From Dyella sp. RRB7 (GTDB taxonomy: Bacteria > Pseudomonadota > Gammaproteobacteria > Xanthomonadales > Rhodanobacteraceae): 64,000 nt of DNA. The stretch is from NCBI RefSeq assembly GCF_022761115.1, contig NZ_JAKWJS010000001.1:496001-560000 (forward strand), read 5' to 3'. Within the stretch, counting starts at the first letter, position 1. The number at the start of each line of letters is the position of its first letter. The position numbers were made by a program, and so were the translations under genes. Positions 18,950-28,018 of the stretch are shown in pieces. The notes below the pieces were generated by a model. The model was not told the DNA's origin. It saw only the letters and a list, made by a program, of their open reading frames with translations, and searched no databases.

Positions 18950-19696
18950 ATGAAGAAGATCCCAATCCGCCTCGCTGTCCTGCTGGCCGCCACCCTCGCC
19001 TGCGGCATGGCCGATGCCCGCAGCAACCACGCCACCGACGCTTACCTCACCCCTGCCCAGATGGCCAACGCCATGGCCATCCTCGCGCCGCCCAGCGCAC
19101 CGGGCAGCGCCGAAGACCTGGCCGACCGCGCCGCCACCGACCGCGCTTTCGCGCAGCGCTCCACGGCGGATTTCAACGCCGCGTTGCAAGAGGAAAAGTT
19201 TGACGCGTTCGCGTTCGCCTCGGTCGTCGGCCCGGGTTTCCAGGCCGACAAGCTTCCGCATGTAGCCGCACTCTTCAAGGAGGCCGAGGAGGAAACCAAG
19301 CAAGCCGTCGACACCTCCAAGAACCATTGGAAGCGCCTGCGCCCCTGCCCGCCCGCCTCGGCCTGTGCCCGCGATCCGGAGGAGGCGAAGAAGAAGAGCT
19401 ACGGCTATCCCAGCGGACACTCCAGCCGCGCCACGGTCGACGCCATCCTGCTGGCCCAGCTGTTTCCGCAGGACACGGACGCGCTGATGCAGCACGCGCG
19501 CGATATCGGCTGGCGCCGCGTGGTGAAGGGCGTGCACACCCTGCAGGACATCTATGCGGGTCGCGTGTTCGGCCAGGCCCTGGCCACCGCCATGCTCACC
19601 TCCCCCGCGATGCAGCACGATCTGGCGGCGGCCACCGAGGAACTGCGCACGGCCGGCCTGGTGAAGGCCGCCGACGCGGCGCCAGCGACGCCCTGA
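18950..19696 (+). CDS. Class A nonspecific acid phosphatase (PAP2 superfamily)
   Basis: Secreted or periplasmic phosphomonoesterase of 248 residues with signal peptide LAVLLAATLACGMADA. The PAP2 signature is complete: K-x6-RP (KNHWKRLRP), PSGH in YGYPSGHSSR, and R-x5-H-x3-D in RRVVKGVHTLQD. The layout resembles PhoN/PhoC-type enzymes, which release phosphate from many organic monoesters. It sits 21 bases after the TonB-receptor gene and is probably cotranscribed; the receptor may import what the enzyme releases, or both may belong to one phosphate or envelope response. A hairpin follows the stop. Confidence 0.9.
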   Translation: MKKIPIRLAVLLAATLACGMADARSNHATDAYLTPAQMANAMAILAPPSAPGSAEDLADRAATDRAFAQRSTADFNAALQEEKFDAFAFASVVGPGFQADKLPHVAALFKEAEEETKQAVDTSKNHWKRLRPCPPASACARDPEEAKKKSYGYPSGHSSRATVDAILLAQLFPQDTDALMQHARDIGWRRVVKGVHTLQDIYAGRVFGQALATAMLTSPAMQHDLAAATEELRTAGLVKAADAAPATP

Positions 19697-19707
19697 CGGA
19701 AAGAATG

Positions 19708-19730
19708 CGGGGCCCCATGGACGGGCCCCG
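19708..19730 (+). terminator. Hairpin after the phosphatase gene
   Basis: CGGGGCCC and GGGCCCCG form a perfect 8-bp stem around a 7-base loop, 11 bases after the phosphatase stop. There is no U-tract. It may reduce read-through into the two-component genes. Confidence 0.45.
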
Positions 19731-19835
19731 CCCACCGACCGTCGCCATACGTACCCATCCAAGGCCCCGGTTACCCGGGGCTGTCACACTTCTGCAAGAC
19801 AATCTGGCCGGGCGACACACGCGACGTGCGTCGCG

Positions 19836-20525
19836 ATGGCAGCATCGACGGGGCGACACTTGCACATCATCCTGATTGAAGACGACGAGCAGCTGGGCGC
19901 GGCGATACGGCGGGCGCTCGAACGCCTCTCCTATACGGTGACCTGGCTGCGCGACGGCTGCCAGGCGGTGGCCGCGTTGCAGGAGGAATCGGCCGATCTG
20001 GTGCTGCTCGACCTTGGCCTGCCAGGCAAGGACGGCCTGGACGTGCTCATCGAGGCGCGTCGCAACAACATCCGCACGCCCGTACTCATCCTCACCGCAC
20101 GCGACGCGGTACAGGCGCGCGTCCACGGCCTGGATGCAGGGGCGGACGATTACCTCACCAAGCCATTCCACCTGGACGAGCTGGGCGCGCGCATCCGCTC
20201 GCTGACGCGCCGCATGCAGGGCCTGGCCATCAACCGCATCGAGGTCGGCGCGCTATGCCTGGACCTCGCCACGCTGGAAGTGACTTTCCGCGGCCAGCGG
20301 GTGGACCTCACCCGCCGCGAGTTCTCCCTGCTGCAAGCCTTGATGGAGCGCGCCGGACGCCTGGTGCGCAGGGACACGCTGGAAAGCTCGCTGTACGGTC
20401 ACGACAAGATCGTGGGCGACAGCGCGCTGGACGTGATCGTCCACTCGCTTCGACGCAAGCTGAGTTTCGAGACCATCCAGAACATCCGCGCGTTTGGCTA
20501 CATGATTCCGCGTGACCCGCAATGA
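19836..20525 (+). CDS. OmpR/PmrA-type response regulator
   Basis: DNA-binding response regulator of 229 residues. The receiver domain has the phospho-acceptor Asp59 (VLLDLGLPG) and the conserved Lys109 (LTKPF). A C-terminal winged helix of the OmpR class follows (VDLTRREFSLLQALMERAG to RAFGYMI). It overlaps the kinase gene by 4 bases (ATGA). The start is uncertain: the ATG at 19836 lacks a good ribosome site and a TTG at 19860 is possible. Similarity in form to PmrA/QseB fits the CCTAAG-N5-CCTAAG box upstream of the nearby TonB receptor. Confidence 0.88.
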   Translation: MAASTGRHLHIILIEDDEQLGAAIRRALERLSYTVTWLRDGCQAVAALQEESADLVLLDLGLPGKDGLDVLIEARRNNIRTPVLILTARDAVQARVHGLDAGADDYLTKPFHLDELGARIRSLTRRMQGLAINRIEVGALCLDLATLEVTFRGQRVDLTRREFSLLQALMERAGRLVRRDTLESSLYGHDKIVGDSALDVIVHSLRRKLSFETIQNIRAFGYMIPRDPQ

Positions 20526-21952
20526 AGCTCAACAGCCTCCGCGGCCGGCTGCGCTGGATGATCGTGGCGATGCTGCTCATCGTATGGGTACCGCTGGCGA
20601 TCTACAGCTTTACGCATACCAGCGCGGAGCTGGAGGAAATGTCCGACGGACGGCTTGCGCAGGCCGCGCATACCATCAGCGCGCTTATCCAGCGTGTCGG
20701 CATCCAGGGCCTGGTCGGCAACGAGCCGCTGCTGGCGAGCGTGCAGAAGAAGAAGGTGGTGCAGGCAGCCGGCGATGTTCCCACGTGGGAATCGGAAGTC
20801 GGCTACCAGGTCTTCGACAAGCATGGAAAGCTGATACTTGGCTCGGCCAACCTGCTGACGCTGCCGGCCTCGCCGAGCGACCGATCGTCGTTCCTGGACC
20901 TGCAAAAGGCCCACCACATCTGGCGTGTCTACACGTATGTCGACAAGACCAACGACATGGTCATCCGCGTGGCCGAACGCTACGACACGCGCGAGGCGAT
21001 CATCCAGACGCTATGGCTGGAACACGGCCTGCCCTTCCTGCTCGGCTTGCCGGTGCTGGCCCTGCTGATCGGCTGGTCGGTGACGCGTGGCTTGCGGCCG
21101 CTGGTGGCGTTGGCATCGGCGCTGTCATCGCGCGAGCCCGGCAGTCGCGAGCCGATCACCCTGGATCACGCGCCGCTCGAACTGCAGCCGGTGTTGAGCG
21201 CACTCAACGAACAGCTGGGGCGACAGGAGGATGCGCTGGAACGCGAGCGCCGCTTCAGCGCCGACGTGGCGCACGAACTGCGCACGCCGCTGGCGTCGAT
21301 CATGCTCAATCTCGAGAGTGCGCTGGCCACCGACGATCTGTCGGAAGTGCATGACAGCCTGGCTGGCGCGCACCAGAGCGTGGCCACGCTGGCGCGCCGC
21401 GTGGAGCAATTGCTGGCCCTGGCCAAGCTGGAGGCCGGCGCCGCCGCGAGCGCACCGGTCACCATCGACCTGCTCGCCATTGCCGGCGACGTGATCGATG
21501 AACTCACGCCGGTGATCTCCCGCCGTGGCGTGGGGCTGGGCTTCCAGCCCAAGGGCGAGCCGGTGCTGGTCAAGGGCTACGATGCGGCCTTCGCCGCAAT
21601 GATGCGCAACCTGCTCGAGAACGCGCTGCGCCATGTGCCCCATGGGGGACAGGTCCAGCTGGCTATTGAACAGAACACGCATGAGACCACGCTGGACGTG
21701 ATCGACGATGGCCCGGGCATTCCACCCGAGCGCCGCGATGCCGTCTTTGCGCGCTTCCATCGCGAGAGCTCCAGCCACGGCGAAGGCTATGGCCTGGGCC
21801 TTTCCATCGTGCAGCGCGCGGCCGGGCTGCATGGTGCGTCGATCGAGCTGCTGGATTCGCCGCACGGCAGGGGGCTCAGGGTCAGGGTGGCGATCCCGGC
21901 CAGCAGCAACGCTGCGCCGACGCCATCCGATCCGCGCCTGTGGACACAATGA
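20522..21952 (+). CDS. Sensor histidine kinase of the PmrB/QseC type
   Basis: Inner-membrane sensor kinase of 476 residues. It has a transmembrane helix at about residues 12-33, a periplasmic sensor domain of about 130 residues, and a second transmembrane helix (LPFLLGLPVLALLIGWSV). The HisKA dimerisation domain carries the phospho-His in FSADVAHELRTPLAS (about residue 251). The HATPase domain shows the N box (LLENALRHV) and G boxes (DDGPGIP, GYGLGLSIV). It is translationally coupled to the preceding regulator. The stimulus is unknown; related kinases sense cations or iron, cationic peptides or phosphate. Confidence 0.9.
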   Translation: MKLNSLRGRLRWMIVAMLLIVWVPLAIYSFTHTSAELEEMSDGRLAQAAHTISALIQRVGIQGLVGNEPLLASVQKKKVVQAAGDVPTWESEVGYQVFDKHGKLILGSANLLTLPASPSDRSSFLDLQKAHHIWRVYTYVDKTNDMVIRVAERYDTREAIIQTLWLEHGLPFLLGLPVLALLIGWSVTRGLRPLVALASALSSREPGSREPITLDHAPLELQPVLSALNEQLGRQEDALERERRFSADVAHELRTPLASIMLNLESALATDDLSEVHDSLAGAHQSVATLARRVEQLLALAKLEAGAAASAPVTIDLLAIAGDVIDELTPVISRRGVGLGFQPKGEPVLVKGYDAAFAAMMRNLLENALRHVPHGGQVQLAIEQNTHETTLDVIDDGPGIPPERRDAVFARFHRESSSHGEGYGLGLSIVQRAAGLHGASIELLDSPHGRGLRVRVAIPASSNAAPTPSDPRLWTQ

Positions 21953-22069
21953 GGGGCCTTCCAGCACCGGCCTGACCGGGGCGTGTTCGATCCCATGGGG
22001 GCGCGGACGGCGCGTCCCGCCCGGCGGGCGTGAGACAATCGCCCTCCCCCGCCAGAACGATGTACCGTC

Positions 22070-22339
22070 ATGACCGTCCCCAAAGACGCTTTCCGGCGCT
22101 TCCAGGAAGAACTCGCCGAACTCGACCGCAAGCAGCAGGCGGCGCAGCGAGAAGTCACCGGCGACGCACGGCTCGCCCGCGCCAAGGCCGAGTTTCTCGC
22201 GCTGGTGCAGCGCTACCGGCTATCAGTCGCCGACGTGGTGGCCTTCTTTCCCGAAGAAGAAGGCATCCAGTACCTGCAGCAGCTGATCGCGGCGAGCGAA
22301 ACCAAGGCCAAGCCCCGCAAGAGCGCCAAGAAGCCATAG
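22070..22339 (+). CDS. Small basic protein with predicted coiled coil, possibly H-NS-like
   Basis: Protein of 89 residues, not firmly recognised. The first half is charged and helical (FRRFQEELAELDRKQQAA), as in coiled coils. The middle (ALVQRYRLSVADVVAFFPEE) resembles the end of H-NS-family oligomerisation domains. The C terminus is a lysine-rich tail (KAKPRKSAKK) without the usual H-NS DNA-binding signature. No clear ribosome site precedes the ATG. A nucleoid-associated role is only a suggestion. Confidence 0.55.
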   Translation: MTVPKDAFRRFQEELAELDRKQQAAQREVTGDARLARAKAEFLALVQRYRLSVADVVAFFPEEEGIQYLQQLIAASETKAKPRKSAKKP

Positions 22340-22423
22340 GCACTGGCGGCGTCCGGCCTGCCACGGGGCGGATGCACGCCCTGCAAACATGCGCCGTACA
22401 CGCGGCGGTTCCCGGTACGGGGG

Positions 22424-22807
22424 CTAGCTGAGCGCGGCGATCTGCCTGGCCACGTAAAGCAGCAGGAAGACGGTCATCACGATCAGCAGCGCCGCCATCA
22501 GGCGCGCGGTCCACGAATCACCATAGGTCGACACGGCAGCGGCCTCGATGGCACGCCGGTTCCGGTAGAAACGCATGCTGGCGCCGATAATCACCAACGC
22601 CGCCACCAGCAGCAACGCCAGGCCCAGCCATTCCGAGGCCCGCGTGTGCAAGGCGCCAGCGGCCTTGTCGGATGTCTTCGCCGCGTAGATCAGGAAGATA
22701 TCGAAGCGCTCCAGCAGGAAGCCGAACGCCATCAGGGAAATCGCCGTGCGTACCCATGCCAGGTAGGTCCGCTCATTGGCCGAATGGTCAGTGAAATGAG
22801 GTATCAC
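22424..22807 (-). CDS. DUF202/YidH-family membrane protein
   Basis: Inner-membrane protein of 127 residues with three predicted helices (AISLMAFGFLLERFDIF; WLGLALLLVAALVIIGASM; LMAALLIVMTVFLLLYVA) and the family N-terminal motif ANERTYLAWVRTAISL. Members have no established biochemical role. Translation begins at a GTG preceded by AAAGG at 8 bases. It lies between a small plus-strand gene and a minus-strand phosphatase gene that ends 44 bases upstream of it. Confidence 0.85.
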   Translation of the reverse strand: MIPHFTDHSANERTYLAWVRTAISLMAFGFLLERFDIFLIYAAKTSDKAAGALHTRASEWLGLALLLVAALVIIGASMRFYRNRRAIEAAAVSTYGDSWTARLMAALLIVMTVFLLLYVARQIAALS

Positions 22808-22850
22808 GGGTCACCTTTCCGGTCGAATCAGGCGAGTGGGAAGCGGCGAA

Positions 22851-23462
22851 TCAGGCGCCCATCAAATGCTGGGTACCATTGACCATGCGGATGGCAAAGC
22901 GGTCACCCGCCTGCACCAGGGTCACGCCGCAAGGCGCAGGTTCGAACAACCAATAGCTGGACAGCGGCAAACCCGAAAAATGGCATAGCAACACGCGAAT
23001 CACGCTGTCGTGCGTGACCACGGCGACCGTGCCTTGCGGATGCGCCGCGAGAATATCGGCCAGCGCATCGGTGCCGCGTGCCGCTACCTCCTGCAGGCTC
23101 TCGCCCTGCGGCAGGCGCAGCGTATGCGGCGCGCTTTTCCAAAGACCATATTCCCTGGGCGACCGCTCCTGTATCTCCAGCACCGGGTGGCCAGACCAGG
23201 CGCCGTAATCGATATCGGTAAGGCCCGCATGCGTCGTCGCCTGCAAGGCGAAGGGCTGGGCGATCATGCCCGCCGTTCGCACACAGCGCCCCAACGGGCT
23301 GCAATAGATCGCATCAACATCCCAATGCTGGCGAAGATGATCCCGCGTCAGCTCCGCCTGGCGCACACCATGGGGGGTCAAGGCCAGTTCGGCGCGCCCA
23401 CGAAATATCGGCGGGCTGATGCCCTCCACTTCACCGTGGCGTATGAGTAGTAGCGACGTCAT
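22851..23462 (-). CDS. Histidine phosphatase family protein
   Basis: Phosphoglycerate-mutase-like phosphatase of 203 residues. The catalytic phospho-His is in the N-terminal LLLIRHGEVEG, with YCSPLGRCVRTA as the second conserved Arg segment and VVTHDSVIRVLL holding the second His. The form is close to CobC/alpha-ribazole phosphatase, though no cobalamin genes are nearby, so the substrate is open. The ATG at 23462 has AGGA 8 bases upstream. A bidirectional terminator separates it from the formate dehydrogenase gene. Confidence 0.85.
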   Translation of the reverse strand: MTSLLLIRHGEVEGISPPIFRGRAELALTPHGVRQAELTRDHLRQHWDVDAIYCSPLGRCVRTAGMIAQPFALQATTHAGLTDIDYGAWSGHPVLEIQERSPREYGLWKSAPHTLRLPQGESLQEVAARGTDALADILAAHPQGTVAVVTHDSVIRVLLCHFSGLPLSSYWLFEPAPCGVTLVQAGDRFAIRMVNGTQHLMGA

Positions 23463-23533
23463 GCAGGCATTCCTTTGGGACAAGCGAATCTAGCAAGCCC
23501 GAGGCTGGAGAGCCACCTGTCGGTCAGGCAGCA

Positions 23534-23559
23534 AAAAGCCCGCGCTTGCGCGGGCTTTT
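23534..23559 (-). terminator. Rho-independent terminator of the formate dehydrogenase unit
   Basis: AAAAGCCCGCGC and GCGCGGGCTTTT form a 12-bp perfect inverted repeat with a 2-base centre; the A and T runs let it act in either direction. It lies 150 bases after the formate dehydrogenase stop. Confidence 0.85.
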
Positions 23560-23708
23560 CGGCATGGGCGACAACACCCGGTTCTCAATAGGGTTCTTTT
23601 CACCTGACAGGCAGTCAACCCGGTGAAAAGCCCATGGCCACGGCAAGCTGGCGACACCAGGACTTGCAGCAAGCGGCCCCGTCGTTGCGCTGCCCGATCG
23701 CCATGGAC

Positions 23709-24866
23709 TCAGTCGAGCTTATAGGACTTGGCACCGGTGCCGGCCAGCGCGCCTCCGGCGACGATCATGTACTCGTCGCGGATCGGGCGTTGCTCGAAAT
23801 AGCTCTGCAGAATTTCGAGCGTGCCGGCCGCATAACGGGCCTGGCCGGACAGCGAGGTTCCCGAAATGTGCGGAGTCATGCCGTTGTAGGGCATCGTGCG
23901 CCACGGGTGGTTGGCCGGGGCCGGCTGCGGATACCACACGTCACCGGCGTAACCGGCCACCTTGCCGGACTCCACCGCGCGCACCAACGCATCACGATCC
24001 ACCAGCCGTCCACGCGCCGTATTGATGAGATACGAGCCGCGCCTCATCCTGGCGAACATCGCATCGTTGAAAAAGTCCTGCGTCGATGGATAGAGCGGCA
24101 TCTGGAGGTTGACTATGTCGACGGCCTCGACCAGCGACGCGGCATCGGGGTGATAGGTCAGACCCAGTTCCTGTTCCGTCTCGTGGGGAAGGCGGTGCGG
24201 GTCCGTGTAGTGCAGGTGCAGGCCAAACGGCTTCAGGCGACGGAGCACCGCCAGCCCGATGCGGCCTGCCGCAATCGTGCCGAAGTGCATCCCTTCCACG
24301 TCGTAACTGCGGGAAACAGCGTCGGCGATGTTCCACCCGCCCCGTACCGCGATCTCATGCGACGGCAGGTAGTTGCGAACCAGGGCCAGCACTGTCATGA
24401 CCACGTGCTCCGCCACGCTGATGCTGTTCGATCCGGTGACTTCCGCCACGGTAATGCCCGCTTTCGCCGCGGCATCCAGGTCGACGTGGTCCGAGCCGAT
24501 GCCGGCCGTCACGGCCAGCTTCAGGCGGGGCGCCTTGGCAATGCGTTCCGCCGTGAGATAGGCGGGCCAGAATGGCTGCGAGATGACGATCTCCGCATCC
24601 GGCAGGTGCTTTTCGAACTCGGAATTCGCGCCATCCTTGTCGCTGGTCACGATGAGCTCGTGACCCAGCCCTTCGAGATACGCGCGCAGACCAAGTTCAC
24701 CCGAAACGCATCCCACCAGCGCTCCCGGCGTGAAGCCCAGGTCGTGCGGCGTCGGCGCCGTCTGCCCGTTCGCGTAGGACGTGATCTCGGGAATCGAATC
24801 ACGCGCGTATTTCGGCGGATAACCGCTCTCCGGATCCGGGTAGAGCACGCAAAGAATTTTAGCCAC
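23709..24866 (-). CDS. NAD-dependent formate dehydrogenase
   Basis: Cofactor-light D-2-hydroxyacid-dehydrogenase-type formate dehydrogenase of 385 residues that oxidises formate to CO2 with NAD+. Segments match the known Pseudomonas-type enzyme: SQPFWPAYLTAERIAKA (substrate Asn region), TAGIGSDHVDLDAA, the dinucleotide motif GTIAAGRIGLAVLRR, the acidic NAD-specificity residue in HYTDPHRLP, the Arg in NTARGRLVDRD and the catalytic His in TPHISGTSLSGQARYAAGT. The GTG start has AGGAG 7 bases upstream. It follows a broken alcohol dehydrogenase gene by 49 bases, probably in one transcript, and a divergent AraC gene may control both. Confidence 0.93.
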   Translation of the reverse strand: MAKILCVLYPDPESGYPPKYARDSIPEITSYANGQTAPTPHDLGFTPGALVGCVSGELGLRAYLEGLGHELIVTSDKDGANSEFEKHLPDAEIVISQPFWPAYLTAERIAKAPRLKLAVTAGIGSDHVDLDAAAKAGITVAEVTGSNSISVAEHVVMTVLALVRNYLPSHEIAVRGGWNIADAVSRSYDVEGMHFGTIAAGRIGLAVLRRLKPFGLHLHYTDPHRLPHETEQELGLTYHPDAASLVEAVDIVNLQMPLYPSTQDFFNDAMFARMRRGSYLINTARGRLVDRDALVRAVESGKVAGYAGDVWYPQPAPANHPWRTMPYNGMTPHISGTSLSGQARYAAGTLEILQSYFEQRPIRDEYMIVAGGALAGTGAKSYKLD

Positions 24867-24915
24867 GAAACTTCTCCTGATGTTCGGTAATGTCACCGCG
24901 TTGGTGACGAAGGGA

Positions 24916-25924
24916 TCATTGCCATGCTTCGACCACCACCTTTCCGTGGGCCGCCCCGCTTGAAACAAGCATGTGCGCGTCACGCAGGGTCTTGGCATGG
25001 ATGGGGGACAGGCGCTGGGTGAGTGTGCTCACCACCTTCCCGGCATCGACCAGTCGGGATACTTCTTCCAGAATGCCGTGCTGCACGGACAAGTCCGTCG
25101 TCTGATAAGTCGACCGGCCGAACATGTATTCCCAGTGGGCCGAGATCATCTTTGACTTCAAAGGAACAATATCACTTGGGATCATCGATGAACGCAACGC
25201 GCCCTTGCGGGGCGATCAGCTTGACGATTTCCGGCAGGTGCTCTTCGCTATGCGTTGTCGATAACACAAAGCCCGGCGCCGCTATGCCCAGCCTGGCGAT
25301 CTCGCCGGCCAGAGGCTGGCGATGATCGACCACGTGGTCCGCACCCAACGATCGCACCCACTCTGACGACTCTTGCCCGGATGCCGTGGCGATGACGACA
25401 AGATCCGTCCGCGCCTTGACCAATTGAATGGCGACAGACCCCACGCCCCCTGCGCCACCCACCATCAGGATGGCATTCGCGCCCGGCACGGGGCGACAAA
25501 TATCCAATCGATCGAACAACGCCTCCCATGCCGTTATGGATGTCAAAGGCAACGCGGCGGAAGAGGCCCAATCCAAGGACGACGGCTTGTGTCCCACGAT
25601 GCGCTCATCCACCGCGTGCAGCTCGGCATTGGTGCCCTGTCGATTGATGTCGCCCGCGTAGAAAACGTGGTCCCCTGGCTTGAACAGCGTGACGTGTTCG
25701 CCTATCGCTTCGACCACGCCTGCAGCGTCATAGCCCAGGATCTTCCAACCGACGCCGGGCCCCGCGCTTGCTGCCAGGACCTTGGTGTCGACCGGGTTGA
25801 CCGAAACGGCGTGCACCCGCACCAGCACGTCTCGTGGCCCAGGAACCGGGACAGGTATCTGGATATCAACCAGCGACTCTGCCGTGCCGTCAGAAGCTGC
25901 AAGATCAACGCCGACCGCTCTCAT
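24916..25924 (-). pseudogene. Zinc-type alcohol dehydrogenase-like gene broken by a frameshift
   Basis: A quinone-oxidoreductase/zinc-type alcohol dehydrogenase-like protein of the medium-chain family, split into two frames. The first part (25924 to 25172) covers the GroES-like domain and the NAD(P) motif (LMVGGAGGVGSVAIQLVKA) and stops at GRVAFIDDPK. The rest of the family sequence resumes at once in another frame (DIVPLKSKMISAHWEYMFGR ... GKVVVEAW). The join is at about 25170-25176. A net shift of one base, or a small deletion, explains it. The first frame alone would give a 250-residue protein without the C-terminal part of the catalytic fold. Sequencing error is the alternative. Confidence 0.8.
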
Positions 25925-26708
25925 ACCGCTCCCTGTGTTCTGGCACCATGCGTACCCATCATCTGATCGGATCCATCGCACCCTATGCGCGAGTGCTTGC
26001 ACATCGCTCGACGGTGCGCTGCGGGCGGGGCCGCATGCGCACCGATGCGCATCACCCCGGCCCGCGAAAACTACTTAGGAGCATCCCGATTGGATAGCCA
26101 TTTTTTGCGGTCCGTAGGCCGCGATTGCTCAATGCGCGTAATTCCTTCCGCTGGAGGCATCCGCGCGAGGTTCGACACAAGCACGAGTAGCGAAACGGGC
26201 GTCGACAATCCAGTCGATACTCGCTTCCATTACGAAGTCATGGAAACCCGCCTGCAATTGCCCGGGCTGCTGTCACGCAGGCGTCGCTACTGATAGCCGT
26301 GACAGCGATCAAGTACGAAGCGGTCGGTCATAGGGCAAGCTGTCGAGAGGCTGCTTGGCAGCCGCGTCAAACAGCCGTTGATGCCGCAAGGCACGCCGAC
26401 CGGACCGCCCCGATCGGCCGAGGTAAAGCTGCCGCCCTACGGATGCGCCATTCAGCCATGGCGCTTCAACACGTTCGGCAATCGGCGCTGGCAGAGACGA
26501 GGATGAGCCGTCGTTCCACCCAAACCACCTTTTCCTAACGCAACGCTGTCCCACTGGGAGCAAAATGGAACAAGAATATAGAGTGCCGCTCGGACTCAAG
26601 ATAGCGATGCAGGCCAGAAAGGTCGAGCGACGGGCATGGGATGAAAAGAATCCTGGGTTCAAGTCGTCAGTCGCTCGACATATCGGCCATCGGTGATGGG
26701 GAAAGTTC
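25925..26708. other. 784-bp region between the broken dehydrogenase and the AraC gene
   Basis: No convincing gene. Short ORFs on both strands lack ribosome sites and recognisable domains. It contains a 9-bp inverted repeat, GCTGTCACG at 26269-26277 and CGTGACAGC at 26298-26306, separated by 20 bases, which could be a regulator site or a hairpin. The divergent promoters for the dehydrogenase and AraC genes should lie here. Confidence 0.5.
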
Positions 26709-27665
26709 ATGACTATCGAAAGTGTCACCCGATCATCTTCCGTTCGAAATTTGATCTCGATCGACGAAATCCTGCATGCCAGGCCGCAGATGCCCATGAC
26801 AAGCACGCGCGGACGCGGCTGGAACGGCGTAACCGTCGATGTTCATCGCGCCTATTCCAAGGTGGGCGAAAGCTATGCCGGTCTGGACCACCACATGGTC
26901 CACTACTGCCCCTCCGGTAGCGCCAAGCTGACGCAGATCCGCGGTGGCGGCGTGCACAGCAGCCTGATCAAGGCCGGGCACACCATCATCATGCCAGCCG
27001 GCTACCCATCATCCTGGGAGGGAGACGTGGCTCCGTCCGCCCGACTGCGCGTCCCGACTTCGCTCATCGCAGCGGCCGCAGAGCAGCTGGGCCAGCATGT
27101 GGTTACCCAGGTGGAAATCCGCAATGTCTTTGAGGTTTTCGATCCGATCATTGGCCGACTCGTTCAGACCTTTATTGCAGAGATGGAATTGGAACCCCAC
27201 CCCTGCCAGATACTCATCGTCGATGCGCTCTCAACCGCCATCGCGGCTCACTTGATTCGACGCTACAACATCTTTGGCGTCGTCGAGGTGGAGCGCACCC
27301 GATCGCTCGGAAGATTGGAGATGACACGCCTGACGGCATTTGTCGAAGACAATCTGCACCGAAGCATAAGTCTTGATGAACTCGCCAATCTGGTGAATGT
27401 GAGTCGCTTTCACTTCTGCCGAATTTTCAAGCAGAGCACCGGAACAACCGCATTCAGTTTTGTGGAACAGTGCCGTATCCGCCGGGCTCAGGTGCTCATT
27501 ATCGAAACCAGCCTGTCACTGGCCGAAGTGTCGTTGATGGCCGGGTTCGCCGATCAAAGCCACTTCACGCGAAGGTTTCATTTCCACGTGGGATGCACGC
27601 CTGCGGCCTTCGCAAGAGAACACGGCCGACGCCGGTCGACCCGGCGGGAAACGCTCCCCAACTGA
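26709..27665 (+). CDS. AraC-family transcriptional regulator
   Basis: Regulator of 318 residues. The N-terminal cupin-like sensing part (from about residue 30, including HHMVHYCPSGSAKLTQIRGG) is followed by two helix-turn-helix motifs near the C terminus (ISLDELANLVNVSRFHFCRI and LAEVSLMAGFADQSHFTRRF). The ATG has GGGGAAA upstream. It is divergent from the alcohol dehydrogenase remnant and formate dehydrogenase genes, which it may control. The inducer is unknown; AraC proteins of this form often respond to aromatic or small organic compounds. Confidence 0.88.
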   Translation: MTIESVTRSSSVRNLISIDEILHARPQMPMTSTRGRGWNGVTVDVHRAYSKVGESYAGLDHHMVHYCPSGSAKLTQIRGGGVHSSLIKAGHTIIMPAGYPSSWEGDVAPSARLRVPTSLIAAAAEQLGQHVVTQVEIRNVFEVFDPIIGRLVQTFIAEMELEPHPCQILIVDALSTAIAAHLIRRYNIFGVVEVERTRSLGRLEMTRLTAFVEDNLHRSISLDELANLVNVSRFHFCRIFKQSTGTTAFSFVEQCRIRRAQVLIIETSLSLAEVSLMAGFADQSHFTRRFHFHVGCTPAAFAREHGRRRSTRRETLPN

Positions 27666-28018
27666 GCTGCCCGCCAAACGATCGATGGCGCCATGAAGCA
27701 GGAATCAGGCAGCCCCATGTTTCGCCGTTCCAGGGTTGCACAGCAGCGGCGTGATGGTGCAGCGCTCGCAACAGAAATCCAGTAAGCGCAAGAAATATCA
27801 ATCGACAACCATGAATGGCGGATAGGATGTCCGCCCAGTCGCATGTCGATTGGGCAAGCGGGCATAGGCTTCTATGCATCTCTTAGGCCCCATCGCCCAG
27901 TTGCTTTGGTGAACTTAAGTCACAGGACGAGACGGCGTTTCAGGGCCGCCGCAAAGACTTGCCTTTCTTCCAGAGGCTCTTCGCCGCGCCTTCAACCACG
28001 AATGTGGGGTGCGAGACG
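27666..28018. other. 353-bp region between the AraC gene and the IS3 remnant
   Basis: No gene is supported. The right part, directly before the IS3-type orfA, probably includes the insertion-sequence left end, but no terminal inverted repeat could be paired because the other end is missing. Confidence 0.4.

Noticed and set aside
26309-26806. Minus-strand frame of 165 codons before and into the AraC gene
   Set aside because: No ribosome site, no family resemblance, and it overlaps the AraC start on the other strand.
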